From Balneolaceae bacterium (GTDB lineage Bacteria > Bacteroidota > Rhodothermia > Balneolales > Balneolaceae), in assembly GCA_007118525.1 (NCBI GenBank), contig SKRK01000336.1:1-5391 (forward strand): a stretch of DNA of 5,391 bases, read 5' to 3'. Below, piece after piece: positions 1-5,368 of this stretch. The notes under the pieces were generated by a model, which saw only the letters and a list, made by a program, of their open reading frames with translations, did not search any database and was not told where the DNA came from. The first letter of the stretch is position 1. Each line of letters begins with the position of its first letter. The translations under genes and the position numbers were made by a program.

Positions 1-35
1 ACCGTGAACCGTGCTCAGTGTACCGTGTACCGTGT
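1..35 (+). repeat. Heptad repeat array at the left edge (five units)
   Basis: Five contiguous 7-bp units, ACCGTGA, ACCGTGC, TCAGTGT and ACCGTGT twice. Four of the five match ACCGTGN exactly. The array starts at the first base of the window and may continue beyond it. Confidence 0.8.
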
Positions 36-232
36 AAGCCACAACCCTTCGACTTTGATTTGTGTTTTTCCGAACTCAAAGCCTCGGGTTCTCTTTAATT
101 GCTTCCACCCCAAGTTACCGATCAATGATCCCTATGGGACCGGGTTTGCCGCATAACCATGGCTTCGGAATCTGTAAACGTTGAAAGTTCCTCTTTACAG
201 GCTTATTAACCGGCAACTTCATCAAACGTTCA
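36..232. other. Non-coding segment between heptad arrays, with broken coding-like frames
   Basis: No gene can be supported here. On the minus strand a frame runs without stop down to a TAA at 115-117, and a neighbouring frame is open from about 131 down to a TGA at 15-17 inside the first heptad array; read across a single frameshift near 117 they look mildly protein-like, but neither has a recognisable domain or convincing start. There is also a 7-bp inverted repeat (CTGTAAA at 172-178, TTTACAG at 194-200). It may be a degraded gene end or an interspersed element. Confidence 0.35.
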
Positions 233-272
233 ACCTGTAACCTGTAACAAAACCGTGTCCCGTGTACCGCGA
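233..272 (+). repeat. Heptad repeat array (five units with a 5-bp interruption)
   Basis: Two copies of ACCTGTA (233-246), then ACAAA, then ACCGTGT, CCCGTGT and ACCGCGA (252-272). The last three fit the ACCNTGN pattern with single changes; the first two are a related variant. The array is on the same strand as the arrays at 1-35 and 378-419 and runs into the palindrome at 269-285. Confidence 0.65.
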
Positions 273-285
273 AGCACTGCTTCGC
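269..285. repeat. Perfect 17-bp palindrome (8-bp arms around one base)
   Basis: GCGAAGCA and TGCTTCGC flank a single C at 277, a perfect inverted repeat. Its left arm overlaps the last heptad unit (ACCGCGA, 266-272). No U-run follows closely on either strand (a run of six T lies 16 bp away on the plus strand), so it is not a standard terminator. It could be a structured repeat element or a protein-binding site; the function is unknown. Confidence 0.6.
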
Positions 286-321
286 AACTCCAACGCTCAG
301 ATTTTTTAATACAGAAGAGCA

Positions 322-371
322 AACAACCAAAAGCTTCAAGGATCCCGGAAATTCACCGGGCACGCTTGAAG
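322..371 (-). terminator. Candidate intrinsic terminator downstream of surE
   Basis: An outer inverted repeat (CTTCAAG at 334-340 with CTTGAAG at 365-371) encloses a small unpaired region and an inner stem (CCCGG at 344-348 with CCGGG at 356-360) with a 7-base loop. On the minus strand the hairpin is followed directly by CTTTTGGTTGTTT, a moderately U-rich tail. Position (about 45 bp after the surE stop) and orientation fit the end of the seven-gene block. The internal loop and the interrupted U-run make it weaker than a textbook terminator. Confidence 0.5.
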
Positions 372-377
372 GTTTTC

Positions 378-419
378 ACCCTGCGCCTTGTACCCTGCAC
401 CTTGAACCTTGAACCTTAC
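378..419 (+). repeat. Heptad repeat array next to the surE stop (six units)
   Basis: Six back-to-back 7-bp units on the plus strand, including ACCCTGC twice and ACCTTGA twice; the others (GCCTTGT, ACCTTAC) differ by one or two bases from the pattern ACCNTGN. The last unit covers the surE stop codon (TTA on the plus strand at 416-418). The array lies between surE and the candidate terminator, so it would be transcribed into the 3' untranslated RNA of surE. Confidence 0.8.
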
Positions 420-1180
420 AACTGAATATCCTTCAAATCATTCAAAAGCGAGTAGGCTGTCAGGTCGTACTGAATGGGGGTGACGGATGCGTAGCCTTTC
501 TCGATCATGGAGATGTCGTTTTGATCGTCATCATCGAGGAGCTGGAATTTGCCTGTCATCCAGTAGTAGGAGCGATTGTGGGGGTCGATGCGTCCTTCAA
601 ACTCTTCGATGTAGCGGCTGTTTGCCTGGCGCGCCCATTTGATGCCTTTCAGAGGACCGGATGGTGCGTTCACGTTCAGTGTCACTCCTTTCGGAAGGCC
701 GTGATTCAGCACGTAGCCGATCACTTTTCGGGCGGCTTCCTGGCAGCCGGTCAGGTCAGCTTTCTCTTCAAAGTCTGTGCAGGAGAATGCAATGGATGGA
801 TACCCGAGAATGGTTCCCTCTGTAGCGGCACTCACCGTGCCTGAATAAATAATGTTGATTCCCGCATTGCTGCCGTGATTGATCCCGCTTACCACAAGGT
901 CGGGTTTGCGGTTCAATAGCTGGTTATGAGCCAGCTTGATGGAATCGGCCGGAGTTCCGGACACGGCCTGGCCGCTGAACCGATTGTCTATCATAAACGC
1001 CCTCGCGCGCAGCGGTGTGGCAACGGTAATGGCATGACCCACAGCGCTCTGCTGACGGTCGGGGGCTACAATTTCCACATCACCGAATTCATCGGCAACT
1101 TCTGCGAGAGCTTTTATGCCGTTGGAGAAAATTCCGTCGTCGTTACAGACGAGAATTAGTGGTTTTTCGGGTTTTGGCAT
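416..1180 (-). CDS. surE: 5'/3'-nucleotidase SurE
   Basis: A 254-residue SurE of typical length. The N-terminal metal-binding motif CNDDG is at 12-16 (D14 and D15 are ligands), the APDRQQSAVGHAIT block at 39-52 supplies S45, the SGTPADS stretch is at 74-80, and the VSGINHGSNAG block at 97-107 supplies N101; these match the D-D-S-N metal site of characterised SurE proteins. SurE is a divalent-metal-dependent phosphatase that removes phosphate from nucleoside 5'- and 3'-monophosphates and some polyphosphates, and is linked to stationary-phase survival and stress in E. coli. It is the last gene of the block, 64 bp after panB. The ATG has no Shine-Dalgarno sequence, but the family's conserved N-terminal strand begins directly after it. 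The TAA stop falls inside the first unit of a heptad repeat array, so the extreme C-terminus touches repeat DNA. A candidate terminator follows about 45 bp downstream. Confidence 0.95.
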   Translation of the reverse strand: MPKPEKPLILVCNDDGIFSNGIKALAEVADEFGDVEIVAPDRQQSAVGHAITVATPLRARAFMIDNRFSGQAVSGTPADSIKLAHNQLLNRKPDLVVSGINHGSNAGINIIYSGTVSAATEGTILGYPSIAFSCTDFEEKADLTGCQEAARKVIGYVLNHGLPKGVTLNVNAPSGPLKGIKWARQANSRYIEEFEGRIDPHNRSYYWMTGKFQLLDDDDQNDISMIEKGYASVTPIQYDLTAYSLLNDLKDIQL

Positions 1181-1244
1181 GAAATGGGTTGTGTGATTGT
1201 GTGAAATAATAAGGTCAATAGTAAGAGCGGGGCAAACGCTCGTG

Positions 1245-2069
1245 CTAATACTGTTCGTCTTTATTTGGGAAATCTCCGCTTTTTACATCTTTGATGTAGT
1301 TTTGAACGGCGCCGGTCATGGAACTGTGAAGGTCGGCGTATCGGCGAAGAAACCGGGGCGAAAAATCTTTGTTGAGTCCCAGCATATCGTGAAGAACGAG
1401 TACCTGTCCGTCACAATCCGCGCCGGCACCGATACCGATGGTGGGAACGGAAACCGATTCGGTGACCTGTTTAGCCAGGGGTGCGGGTATTTTTTCCAGA
1501 ACGATGGAAAACACACCGGCCATCTCCAGTTTTTTGGCGTCTTTTATAAGCTGTTCAGCCTCTTCTTCCTCTTTAGCACGCACCTTGTAGGTGCCAAATT
1601 TATAAATACTTTGAGGAGTGAGCCCCAGATGTCCCATTACCGGGATACCGGCATCAACAATTCGTTTTACGGTGGGAGAGATTGCCTTGCCGCCCTCCAG
1701 CTTCACAGCGTGCGCACCTGCTTCTTTCATCATGCGGCCGGCACTGATCAATGCCTCTTTAGCCGTAACCTGGTAGCTCATAAAAGGCAAATCGGCGATT
1801 ACAAGAGCACGGTCAACCGCACGCACCACGCAGGATGTGTGATAAATCATATGCTCCAGCGTCATGGGTACAGTTGTCTCAAAACCGGCCATCACGTTAC
1901 TGGCAGAATCGCCTACCAGAATCACATCCACACCGGCAGCATCAATAATGCCCGCCATGGTAAAGTCATAAGCGGTTAGCATGCTTATTTTTTCACCCTT
2001 CCGCTTCATCTCAACAACCGTTTGGGTGGTTACTTTTTCCGGCCGGCTCTCCTTAGACTGTGTGCTCAT
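1245..2069 (-). CDS. panB: 3-methyl-2-oxobutanoate hydroxymethyltransferase (ketopantoate hydroxymethyltransferase)
   Basis: A 274-residue PanB, close to the usual 260-280. Family blocks appear in order: TAYDF at 32-36, VGDSASNV at 52-59, ADLPFMSY at 92-99, VKLEGG at 122-127, GHLGLTPQS at 146-154, IVLEKIP at 189-195, GIGAG and QVLVLHD further on. The magnesium ligands known from E. coli PanB (D45, D84, E114) correspond to D54, D93 and E125, and the catalytic glutamate (E181) to E192. The enzyme transfers a hydroxymethyl group from 5,10-methylenetetrahydrofolate to 3-methyl-2-oxobutanoate to give 2-dehydropantoate, the first committed step of pantothenate and hence CoA synthesis, in the cytoplasm. 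Its ATG overlaps the fabZ TGA stop (ATGA), with a good Shine-Dalgarno sequence inside fabZ, so translational coupling is likely. No panC, panD or panE is in the window. It ends 64 bp before surE. Confidence 0.97.
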   Translation of the reverse strand: MSTQSKESRPEKVTTQTVVEMKRKGEKISMLTAYDFTMAGIIDAAGVDVILVGDSASNVMAGFETTVPMTLEHMIYHTSCVVRAVDRALVIADLPFMSYQVTAKEALISAGRMMKEAGAHAVKLEGGKAISPTVKRIVDAGIPVMGHLGLTPQSIYKFGTYKVRAKEEEEAEQLIKDAKKLEMAGVFSIVLEKIPAPLAKQVTESVSVPTIGIGAGADCDGQVLVLHDMLGLNKDFSPRFLRRYADLHSSMTGAVQNYIKDVKSGDFPNKDEQY

Positions 2070-2506
2070 GCGTTATCCTTTGAAACAATTGCTGCTGAGG
2101 CTTCCAATTCGCAAACAACCTGGCCGTCAACGGTGGCTTTCCCGGTCATTGTAATAAAATTTCTTCTCTGGTTAACCAGATTCACCTCCATCCGAAGCTG
2201 ATCGCCGGGCACAACAGACTTTCTGAATTTGGCATTTTTTATTCCGGTAAATACCATTAATGATTTTTCAGGATCATCCACGCTGTTTTTCATGATCAAT
2301 ATAGCCCCTGATTGAGCCATGGCTTCTACCTGAAGAACACCGGGCATGATAGGTGCTCCCGGAAAATGGCCATTAAAAAATTCCTCATTTACAGTCACAT
2401 TTTTGATGGTCACGATTCGGTCTTTTTCTATTTCAAGCACCCTGTCGACAAGTAAAAAAGGATAACGGTGTGGAATGTAGTTTTTGATCTCTTCAATCTG
2501 CATCAT
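2066..2506 (-). CDS. fabZ: 3-hydroxyacyl-[acyl-carrier-protein] dehydratase FabZ
   Basis: A 146-residue single hot-dog-fold protein of normal FabZ length. The [11 protein letters not shown] motif is at 12-22 and the active-site segment [24 protein letters not shown] spans about 44-67. The catalytic dyad is H47 and E61. FabZ removes water from (3R)-hydroxyacyl-ACP to give trans-2-enoyl-ACP in the fatty-acid elongation cycle, in the cytoplasm; it can supply both membrane phospholipids and lipid A precursors. It is a stand-alone FabZ, not the LpxC-FabZ fusion common in Bacteroidota, and no lpxA or lpxD lies beside it. The frame opens with two successive ATG codons, and either could be used; neither has a Shine-Dalgarno sequence, as the leader is nearly all A/T. 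Its TGA stop overlaps the panB ATG by 4 bp. Confidence 0.95.
   Translation of the reverse strand: MMQIEEIKNYIPHRYPFLLVDRVLEIEKDRIVTIKNVTVNEEFFNGHFPGAPIMPGVLQVEAMAQSGAILIMKNSVDDPEKSLMVFTGIKNAKFRKSVVPGDQLRMEVNLVNQRRNFITMTGKATVDGQVVCELEASAAIVSKDNA
2076..2081 (-). promoter_or_regulatory. Shine-Dalgarno sequence for panB, inside the end of fabZ
   Basis: The minus strand reads AAAGGA followed by six bases and then the panB ATG. It is the only clear AGGA-type ribosome binding site in front of any of the seven genes; the others have A/T-rich or purine-rich leaders. It supports the panB start overlapping the fabZ stop rather than a downstream ATG. Confidence 0.65.
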
Positions 2507-2581
2507 AAATATAATCTGTTAATTAAGTTCTATAGAGTTAATAACGTCTGATCTCAGTCACTGCTTCTGGGTAGCCAGGTT

Positions 2582-2589
2582 CAAATATA
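2582..2589 (-). promoter_or_regulatory. Possible -7 promoter element upstream of fabZ
   Basis: The minus strand reads TATATTTG here, a perfect match to the Bacteroidota -7 consensus TAnnTTTG, just after the menG stop codon. A start about 7 bp downstream would give a leader of roughly 70 nt before fabZ. No convincing TTTG-type -33 element was found at the expected distance, and short A/T-rich matches occur by chance, so this is tentative. It would allow fabZ-panB-surE to be expressed separately from the upstream genes, which fits the 89-bp gap, the largest in the block. Confidence 0.25.
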
Positions 2590-2595
2590 CTAATT

Positions 2596-3285
2596 CTAGG
2601 CTACGGTACCCACATACACGTAAGCAATTCCTCCGGTGAGCTTAACAGCTCTTTGTGAGCTGTATGAGCCGGTTTCGTTCATTAGCTCCAGGAATTTTTC
2701 TCCTGCCGGGAATTTTGCACTCGTTTCAGGAAGGTAGGTGTATGCATCCCGGTTACCGCTTATCCAGCCCCCCACGGCCGGCATAATGTGCCTGCTGTAG
2801 AGTTGATAGGGATATTTGATTGGCCCCCGCGGCTGTCCAAATTCCAAAACCACCACTTTACCGCCCGATCTTACCACCCGGGCCATCTCCTTTAACGAAA
2901 CCGAGGGATCGTCAACATTTCGGATTCCAAATGCAATACTGGCTATATCAAAGCTGTCATCCTCATATGGGAGGTTCATGGCATCAGCTACTTCAAATTC
3001 GACAACCAGCTTTTTTGCCTCGGCCTTTCCCGGTGCATGTTCAATCATCTCCTTACAGAAGTCAGTGCCCAATACATAGCCTTCATGGCCCACGGTTTTT
3101 TTAAACTCAAGAGCCAGGTCTCCGGTACCCGTGGCGCAATCCAATACACGGTCGCCCGGCTTGGCACCGCTCTCAAGCACCGTTTTTTTGCGCCAGGCAC
3201 TATGCACGCCAAACGAAAGGATACTATTTATCCGATCGTAATCATCGGCAATGTCCGCAAACATATCTCTTACTTTTTCACTCAT
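2596..3285 (-). CDS. menG: Demethylmenaquinone methyltransferase (UbiE/MenG family)
   Basis: A 229-residue class I SAM-dependent methyltransferase with both UbiE/MenG family signatures: the YDRINSILSFGVHSAWR region at 16-32 and RVVRSGGKVVVLEFGQP at 135-151. The SAM-binding glycine-rich loop LDCATGTGD is at 48-56, an acidic residue after strand 2 is at D74, and the conserved FGIRN is at 118-122. The C-terminal YTYLPETSAKFP stretch is also typical. The enzyme C-methylates demethylmenaquinone with S-adenosylmethionine, the last step of menaquinone synthesis, at the inner face of the membrane. UbiE proteins of ubiquinone makers also methylate a ubiquinone intermediate; no ubiquinone genes are present here, and the suggested FCB affiliation favours menaquinone only, hence menG. 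Length is normal for the family. It starts 24 bp after the phosphatase gene with no clear Shine-Dalgarno sequence and is followed by an 89-bp gap before fabZ. Confidence 0.93.
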   Translation of the reverse strand: MSEKVRDMFADIADDYDRINSILSFGVHSAWRKKTVLESGAKPGDRVLDCATGTGDLALEFKKTVGHEGYVLGTDFCKEMIEHAPGKAEAKKLVVEFEVADAMNLPYEDDSFDIASIAFGIRNVDDPSVSLKEMARVVRSGGKVVVLEFGQPRGPIKYPYQLYSRHIMPAVGGWISGNRDAYTYLPETSAKFPAGEKFLELMNETGSYSSQRAVKLTGGIAYVYVGTVA

Positions 3286-3309
3286 TTTATACTCATTAGT
3301 TCTTTGCTC

Positions 3310-3933
3310 TTAGTCCGGGCTTATCTGCAGATGATCTGTTTTATTAAGATATACCGGTTTAAAATTTCCGTTGTAAACAATCTGGTAGAGCGCACCGTTC
3401 TGATGTTCGATCTTGTGCATGTTGTTCAAACCGTACCCAAGCCAGCTAGAAAGAAGTATTCGAATCAGACGACCATGAAGAATCAGTACCATTGTCCCAT
3501 CACGATACTTCTCAATCAGCTGCTCTACAGCGGCATTTGCACGATCATACACTTCTTGTGGAGATTCACCCTGTGGTATTGGCCTTAATACGTCTCCGCT
3601 TACCCAGGCATTGTGTATTTCGTTCAGCTCTGCAGAAGCCTCCTTGTATGGAACGCCTTCAAATTTTCCAAAGTGCATCTCATCGAGAGCTTCAATTTTC
3701 AAGGTCTCAAGTTCTGTACGCTCTTCCACTGGAAGGGCTGTTTGCCAGGACCGCTTCAAAGAGCTGCTTACAAGATTTGATGCATTGTACTGTTTCAGAT
3801 ATTCTGAGATTGCCCGTGCCTGTTTGTGGCCGGTCTCATTGAGTGGTGCATCAATTCCTCTCCCCTGCAGCAGCCCCTTTTTATTTAAATCTGTTTCTCC
3901 ATGACGGGCTATAAGTAGTCGGATTTCACTCAT
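3310..3933 (-). CDS. Histidine phosphatase family protein (phosphoglycerate mutase-like)
   Basis: A 207-residue branch-1 histidine phosphatase. The catalytic RHGET motif is at 10-14, with H11 expected to be the phosphorylated histidine. The family's SSxLxRSxQTA stretch is at 57-66 (R61), the LxEMxFGxFEG segment is at about 83-93 with acidic E85, the GES turn is at 122-124, and the second catalytic histidine sits in LILHG (H153). All expected active-site residues (R10, H11, R61, E85, H153) are present. This superfamily includes cofactor-dependent phosphoglycerate mutase, alpha-ribazole phosphatase, fructose-2,6-bisphosphatase and broad phosphatases. The length and lack of the long mutase insertions favour a small-molecule phosphatase over a glycolytic mutase, but the substrate cannot be read from sequence, and no cobalamin genes lie nearby to suggest CobC. 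The start overlaps the stop of the membrane protein gene (ATGA), after a GAAGAA-type purine tract that may help initiation. It ends 24 bp before menG. Confidence 0.9.
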   Translation of the reverse strand: MSEIRLLIARHGETDLNKKGLLQGRGIDAPLNETGHKQARAISEYLKQYNASNLVSSSLKRSWQTALPVEERTELETLKIEALDEMHFGKFEGVPYKEASAELNEIHNAWVSGDVLRPIPQGESPQEVYDRANAAVEQLIEKYRDGTMVLILHGRLIRILLSSWLGYGLNNMHKIEHQNGALYQIVYNGNFKPVYLNKTDHLQISPD

Positions 3934-4577
3934 TTCTTCTTTTTCTTCTTCTTTGCATTAAAGTCGCTCACAGCTTGCTGTACATGTTGATCAAGCTTTT
4001 CAACTTCAACCGGAGGCATATTTTCATAAAGTGAATAACGTACAAGAATCATCTTTAGAACACGGTCGTTCAGGGGCAGTTTTTCTGTACTTTTTGCGGA
4101 ATCGAGTTTGTCCCAAAACCTGCGCAACAAACCAATCTTAAACAGGAAAAAGTAGATAATTCCAAATGTTACAGCGAGATACATCCCGTTTATACCCATA
4201 AAACTAAGAGCTACGGCGGCTATCAACAGCTGAACAAAATCTTTGTTTATCAGGGATATAACCGAAGTAAAAACCGTATTGACAAATGCACTTTTATTGT
4301 GATACCACCAATAGTGAAAAACAAAAGCTGCAACGGCAGCGATCCATGCATTTGTGGTGAAGGCAAGTACAAAAAAAAGAAGCATGGATATAGAGTCGGC
4401 ACTATCGATCCATGTAACAGCTTTTACGATCAGGTCTTCGAAGGAGTATTTTTTTAACAGTCCCGGTACAAACTCCTCAACGGTTTCTCTTGTGGCATGA
4501 AACCAGTGTCCGCCGGATGTAACCGTTGAAAAGGGTGTTTCAAGTATATTTATTGAGTGAGATCGATTCGAATTCAT
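3930..4577 (-). CDS. Uncharacterised small membrane protein with a seven-lysine C-terminus
   Basis: A 215-residue protein that I do not recognise as any named family. The first 60 residues or so are soluble-looking and mixed in charge. Hydrophobic stretches follow at about 63-91, 98-127 (possibly one or two segments) and 131-151, suggesting three or four membrane helices. The aromatic-rich patch FHYWWYH at 87-93 lies at the end of the first segment. Basic residues (K147, R152, R153) flank the last helix, and the final 60 residues are charged, probably cytoplasmic by the positive-inside rule, ending in seven consecutive lysines. There is no signal peptide, no clear catalytic motif and no metal-binding motif. 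The stop overlaps the start of the histidine phosphatase gene by 4 bp (ATGA), so the two are probably co-translated. The lysine codons form a long purine run (AAG/AAA) just before that start. The reading frame is well supported by length, operon fit and composition; function is unknown. Confidence 0.82.
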   Translation of the reverse strand: MNSNRSHSINILETPFSTVTSGGHWFHATRETVEEFVPGLLKKYSFEDLIVKAVTWIDSADSISMLLFFVLAFTTNAWIAAVAAFVFHYWWYHNKSAFVNTVFTSVISLINKDFVQLLIAAVALSFMGINGMYLAVTFGIIYFFLFKIGLLRRFWDKLDSAKSTEKLPLNDRVLKMILVRYSLYENMPPVEVEKLDQHVQQAVSDFNAKKKKKKK

Positions 4578-4620
4578 AGAGTTTTAAGATAGGCTGATTT
4601 CCCGTAAAATGGAATTTAAG

Positions 4621-5307
4621 TTAAGCCATGGCAACCGTGATAATACCCGCTTTTTGATCCGGGCCCGATAGGATACCGGCCAGTTCATAGGTTGTGGCAC
4701 CGGTTGTAAATACGTCATCAACGATTACTGGAAGCCGATTTTGGAAACTTGCAGGAGATACAACCACAAATGCACCATGTAAATTCTTTTTGCGTTCTTC
4801 GGTGCTTAATCCTGTTTGAGTTTTCGTGTTTCGAACTCTTTTAATGGAATCTGTTGCCACCACACTCCAGCCGGTTGCACGGCTCAGGCCGTCAGCAATG
4901 GCCCCGGCCTGATTGTATCCCCTTTTTCTCAATTTCGACTTGTGCAGCGGCACCGGAATCAACAAGGGATTTAACTGATCCATATCCTGCAGCCAATCAC
5001 TCTCTCTTGAGTCAATCAGTGAATGTCCTAAAACGTATCCCATCTCCTCTCCAACACCCTTCATGAAGTTATATTTTAAATTGTGCATCAGATTTTGCAG
5101 GTAACCTCCCTTGTCAAATTTCCACATCATATGGAGAAATAACACACTGTCTGGGCAGATCAGAAATTCATCATGATCGGCCTTCTCGAACCGGTCGCTT
5201 CTGCACCAATGGCAAAGGTGTTTCCCTGAAACGGCAAGTGAGGCTCCACAGCACACACAAACAGCAGGAAATACAATATCCAGATATGGCTTGAGAATCT
5301 TTTTCAT
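4621..5307 (-). CDS. ComF family protein (double zinc finger plus type I phosphoribosyltransferase domain)
   Basis: A 228-residue protein with the usual ComF layout and length. The N-terminus carries two CxxC pairs (C17/C20 and C32/C35), the expected zinc ribbon. The C-terminal half is a type I phosphoribosyltransferase fold: a conserved IPVP-x-RxRGYNQ-type stretch at about 117-134, an R-x-TKTQTGLS segment at about 159-168, and the PRPP-binding loop VDDVFTTGATT at 196-206 with the paired aspartates D197/D198. In naturally transformable bacteria ComF helps bring imported single-stranded DNA into the cytoplasm, but homologues (also called GntX/Hpt-like) are widespread in species not known to be competent, so the role here is inferred. 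No other competence gene is visible. It is the first gene of the minus-strand block, 43 bp upstream of the next gene. The start ATG lies in an A/T-rich leader with no Shine-Dalgarno sequence. The family assignment is firm; the function is less so. Confidence 0.93.
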   Translation of the reverse strand: MKKILKPYLDIVFPAVCVCCGASLAVSGKHLCHWCRSDRFEKADHDEFLICPDSVLFLHMMWKFDKGGYLQNLMHNLKYNFMKGVGEEMGYVLGHSLIDSRESDWLQDMDQLNPLLIPVPLHKSKLRKRGYNQAGAIADGLSRATGWSVVATDSIKRVRNTKTQTGLSTEERKKNLHGAFVVVSPASFQNRLPVIVDDVFTTGATTYELAGILSGPDQKAGIITVAMA

Positions 5308-5358
5308 AAACTATTTATCTATAGGTATAAGTAGGAACCCTATTTTTCAAATGGCTTA

Positions 5359-5366
5359 CAAAAATA
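5359..5366 (-). promoter_or_regulatory. Possible promoter upstream of comF
   Basis: The minus strand reads TATTTTTG, a perfect match to the Bacteroidota -7 consensus TAnnTTTG, about 50 bp before the comF start. The only TTG candidates upstream lie in the heptad repeat and are not at the usual -33 spacing. An alternative is a TTGAAA box slightly downstream with a weak TA-rich -10 nearer the gene. Either way the 5308-5368 stretch is strongly A/T-rich and is the natural place for the promoter of the seven-gene block. Confidence 0.3.
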
Positions 5367-5368
5367 TT

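Noticed and set aside
115..363. Minus-strand 82-codon open frame downstream of surE
   Set aside because: It contains the candidate surE terminator, the palindrome and a heptad array within its frame, has no recognisable domain, and its start lies within the terminator hairpin. Treated as non-coding.
1..419. CRISPR array
   Set aside because: The repeat units are 7 bp, tandem and without spacers of uniform length, and no cas gene is present.
1225..1241. Small hairpin (GAGCG/CGCTC, 7-base loop) between panB and surE as a terminator
   Set aside because: The stem is only 5 bp and no U-run follows on the minus strand, so it is not enough to call a terminator; surE probably stays in the same transcript.
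1197..1979. Long plus-strand open frame (260 codons) opposite panB
   Set aside because: It lies antisense to panB, whose motifs and active-site residues are all intact on the minus strand. The translated product is low in recognisable features and rich in H, C and G runs typical of antisense frames.
3037..3588. Plus-strand open frame of 183 codons across the menG-phosphatase junction
   Set aside because: It overlaps two well-supported genes on the other strand, has no recognisable domain and no ribosome binding site.
3936..3957. Programmed ribosomal frameshift in the lysine codon run
   Set aside because: The longest A run is five bases with a G on each side, so the canonical A-AAA-AAG slippery heptamer is absent, and the in-frame stop directly overlaps the next start in a simple way.
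4621..5307. Natural competence locus
   Set aside because: Only a ComF-type protein is present. No comEA, comEC, dprA or pilus gene is in the window, and ComF homologues occur in many non-competent species.
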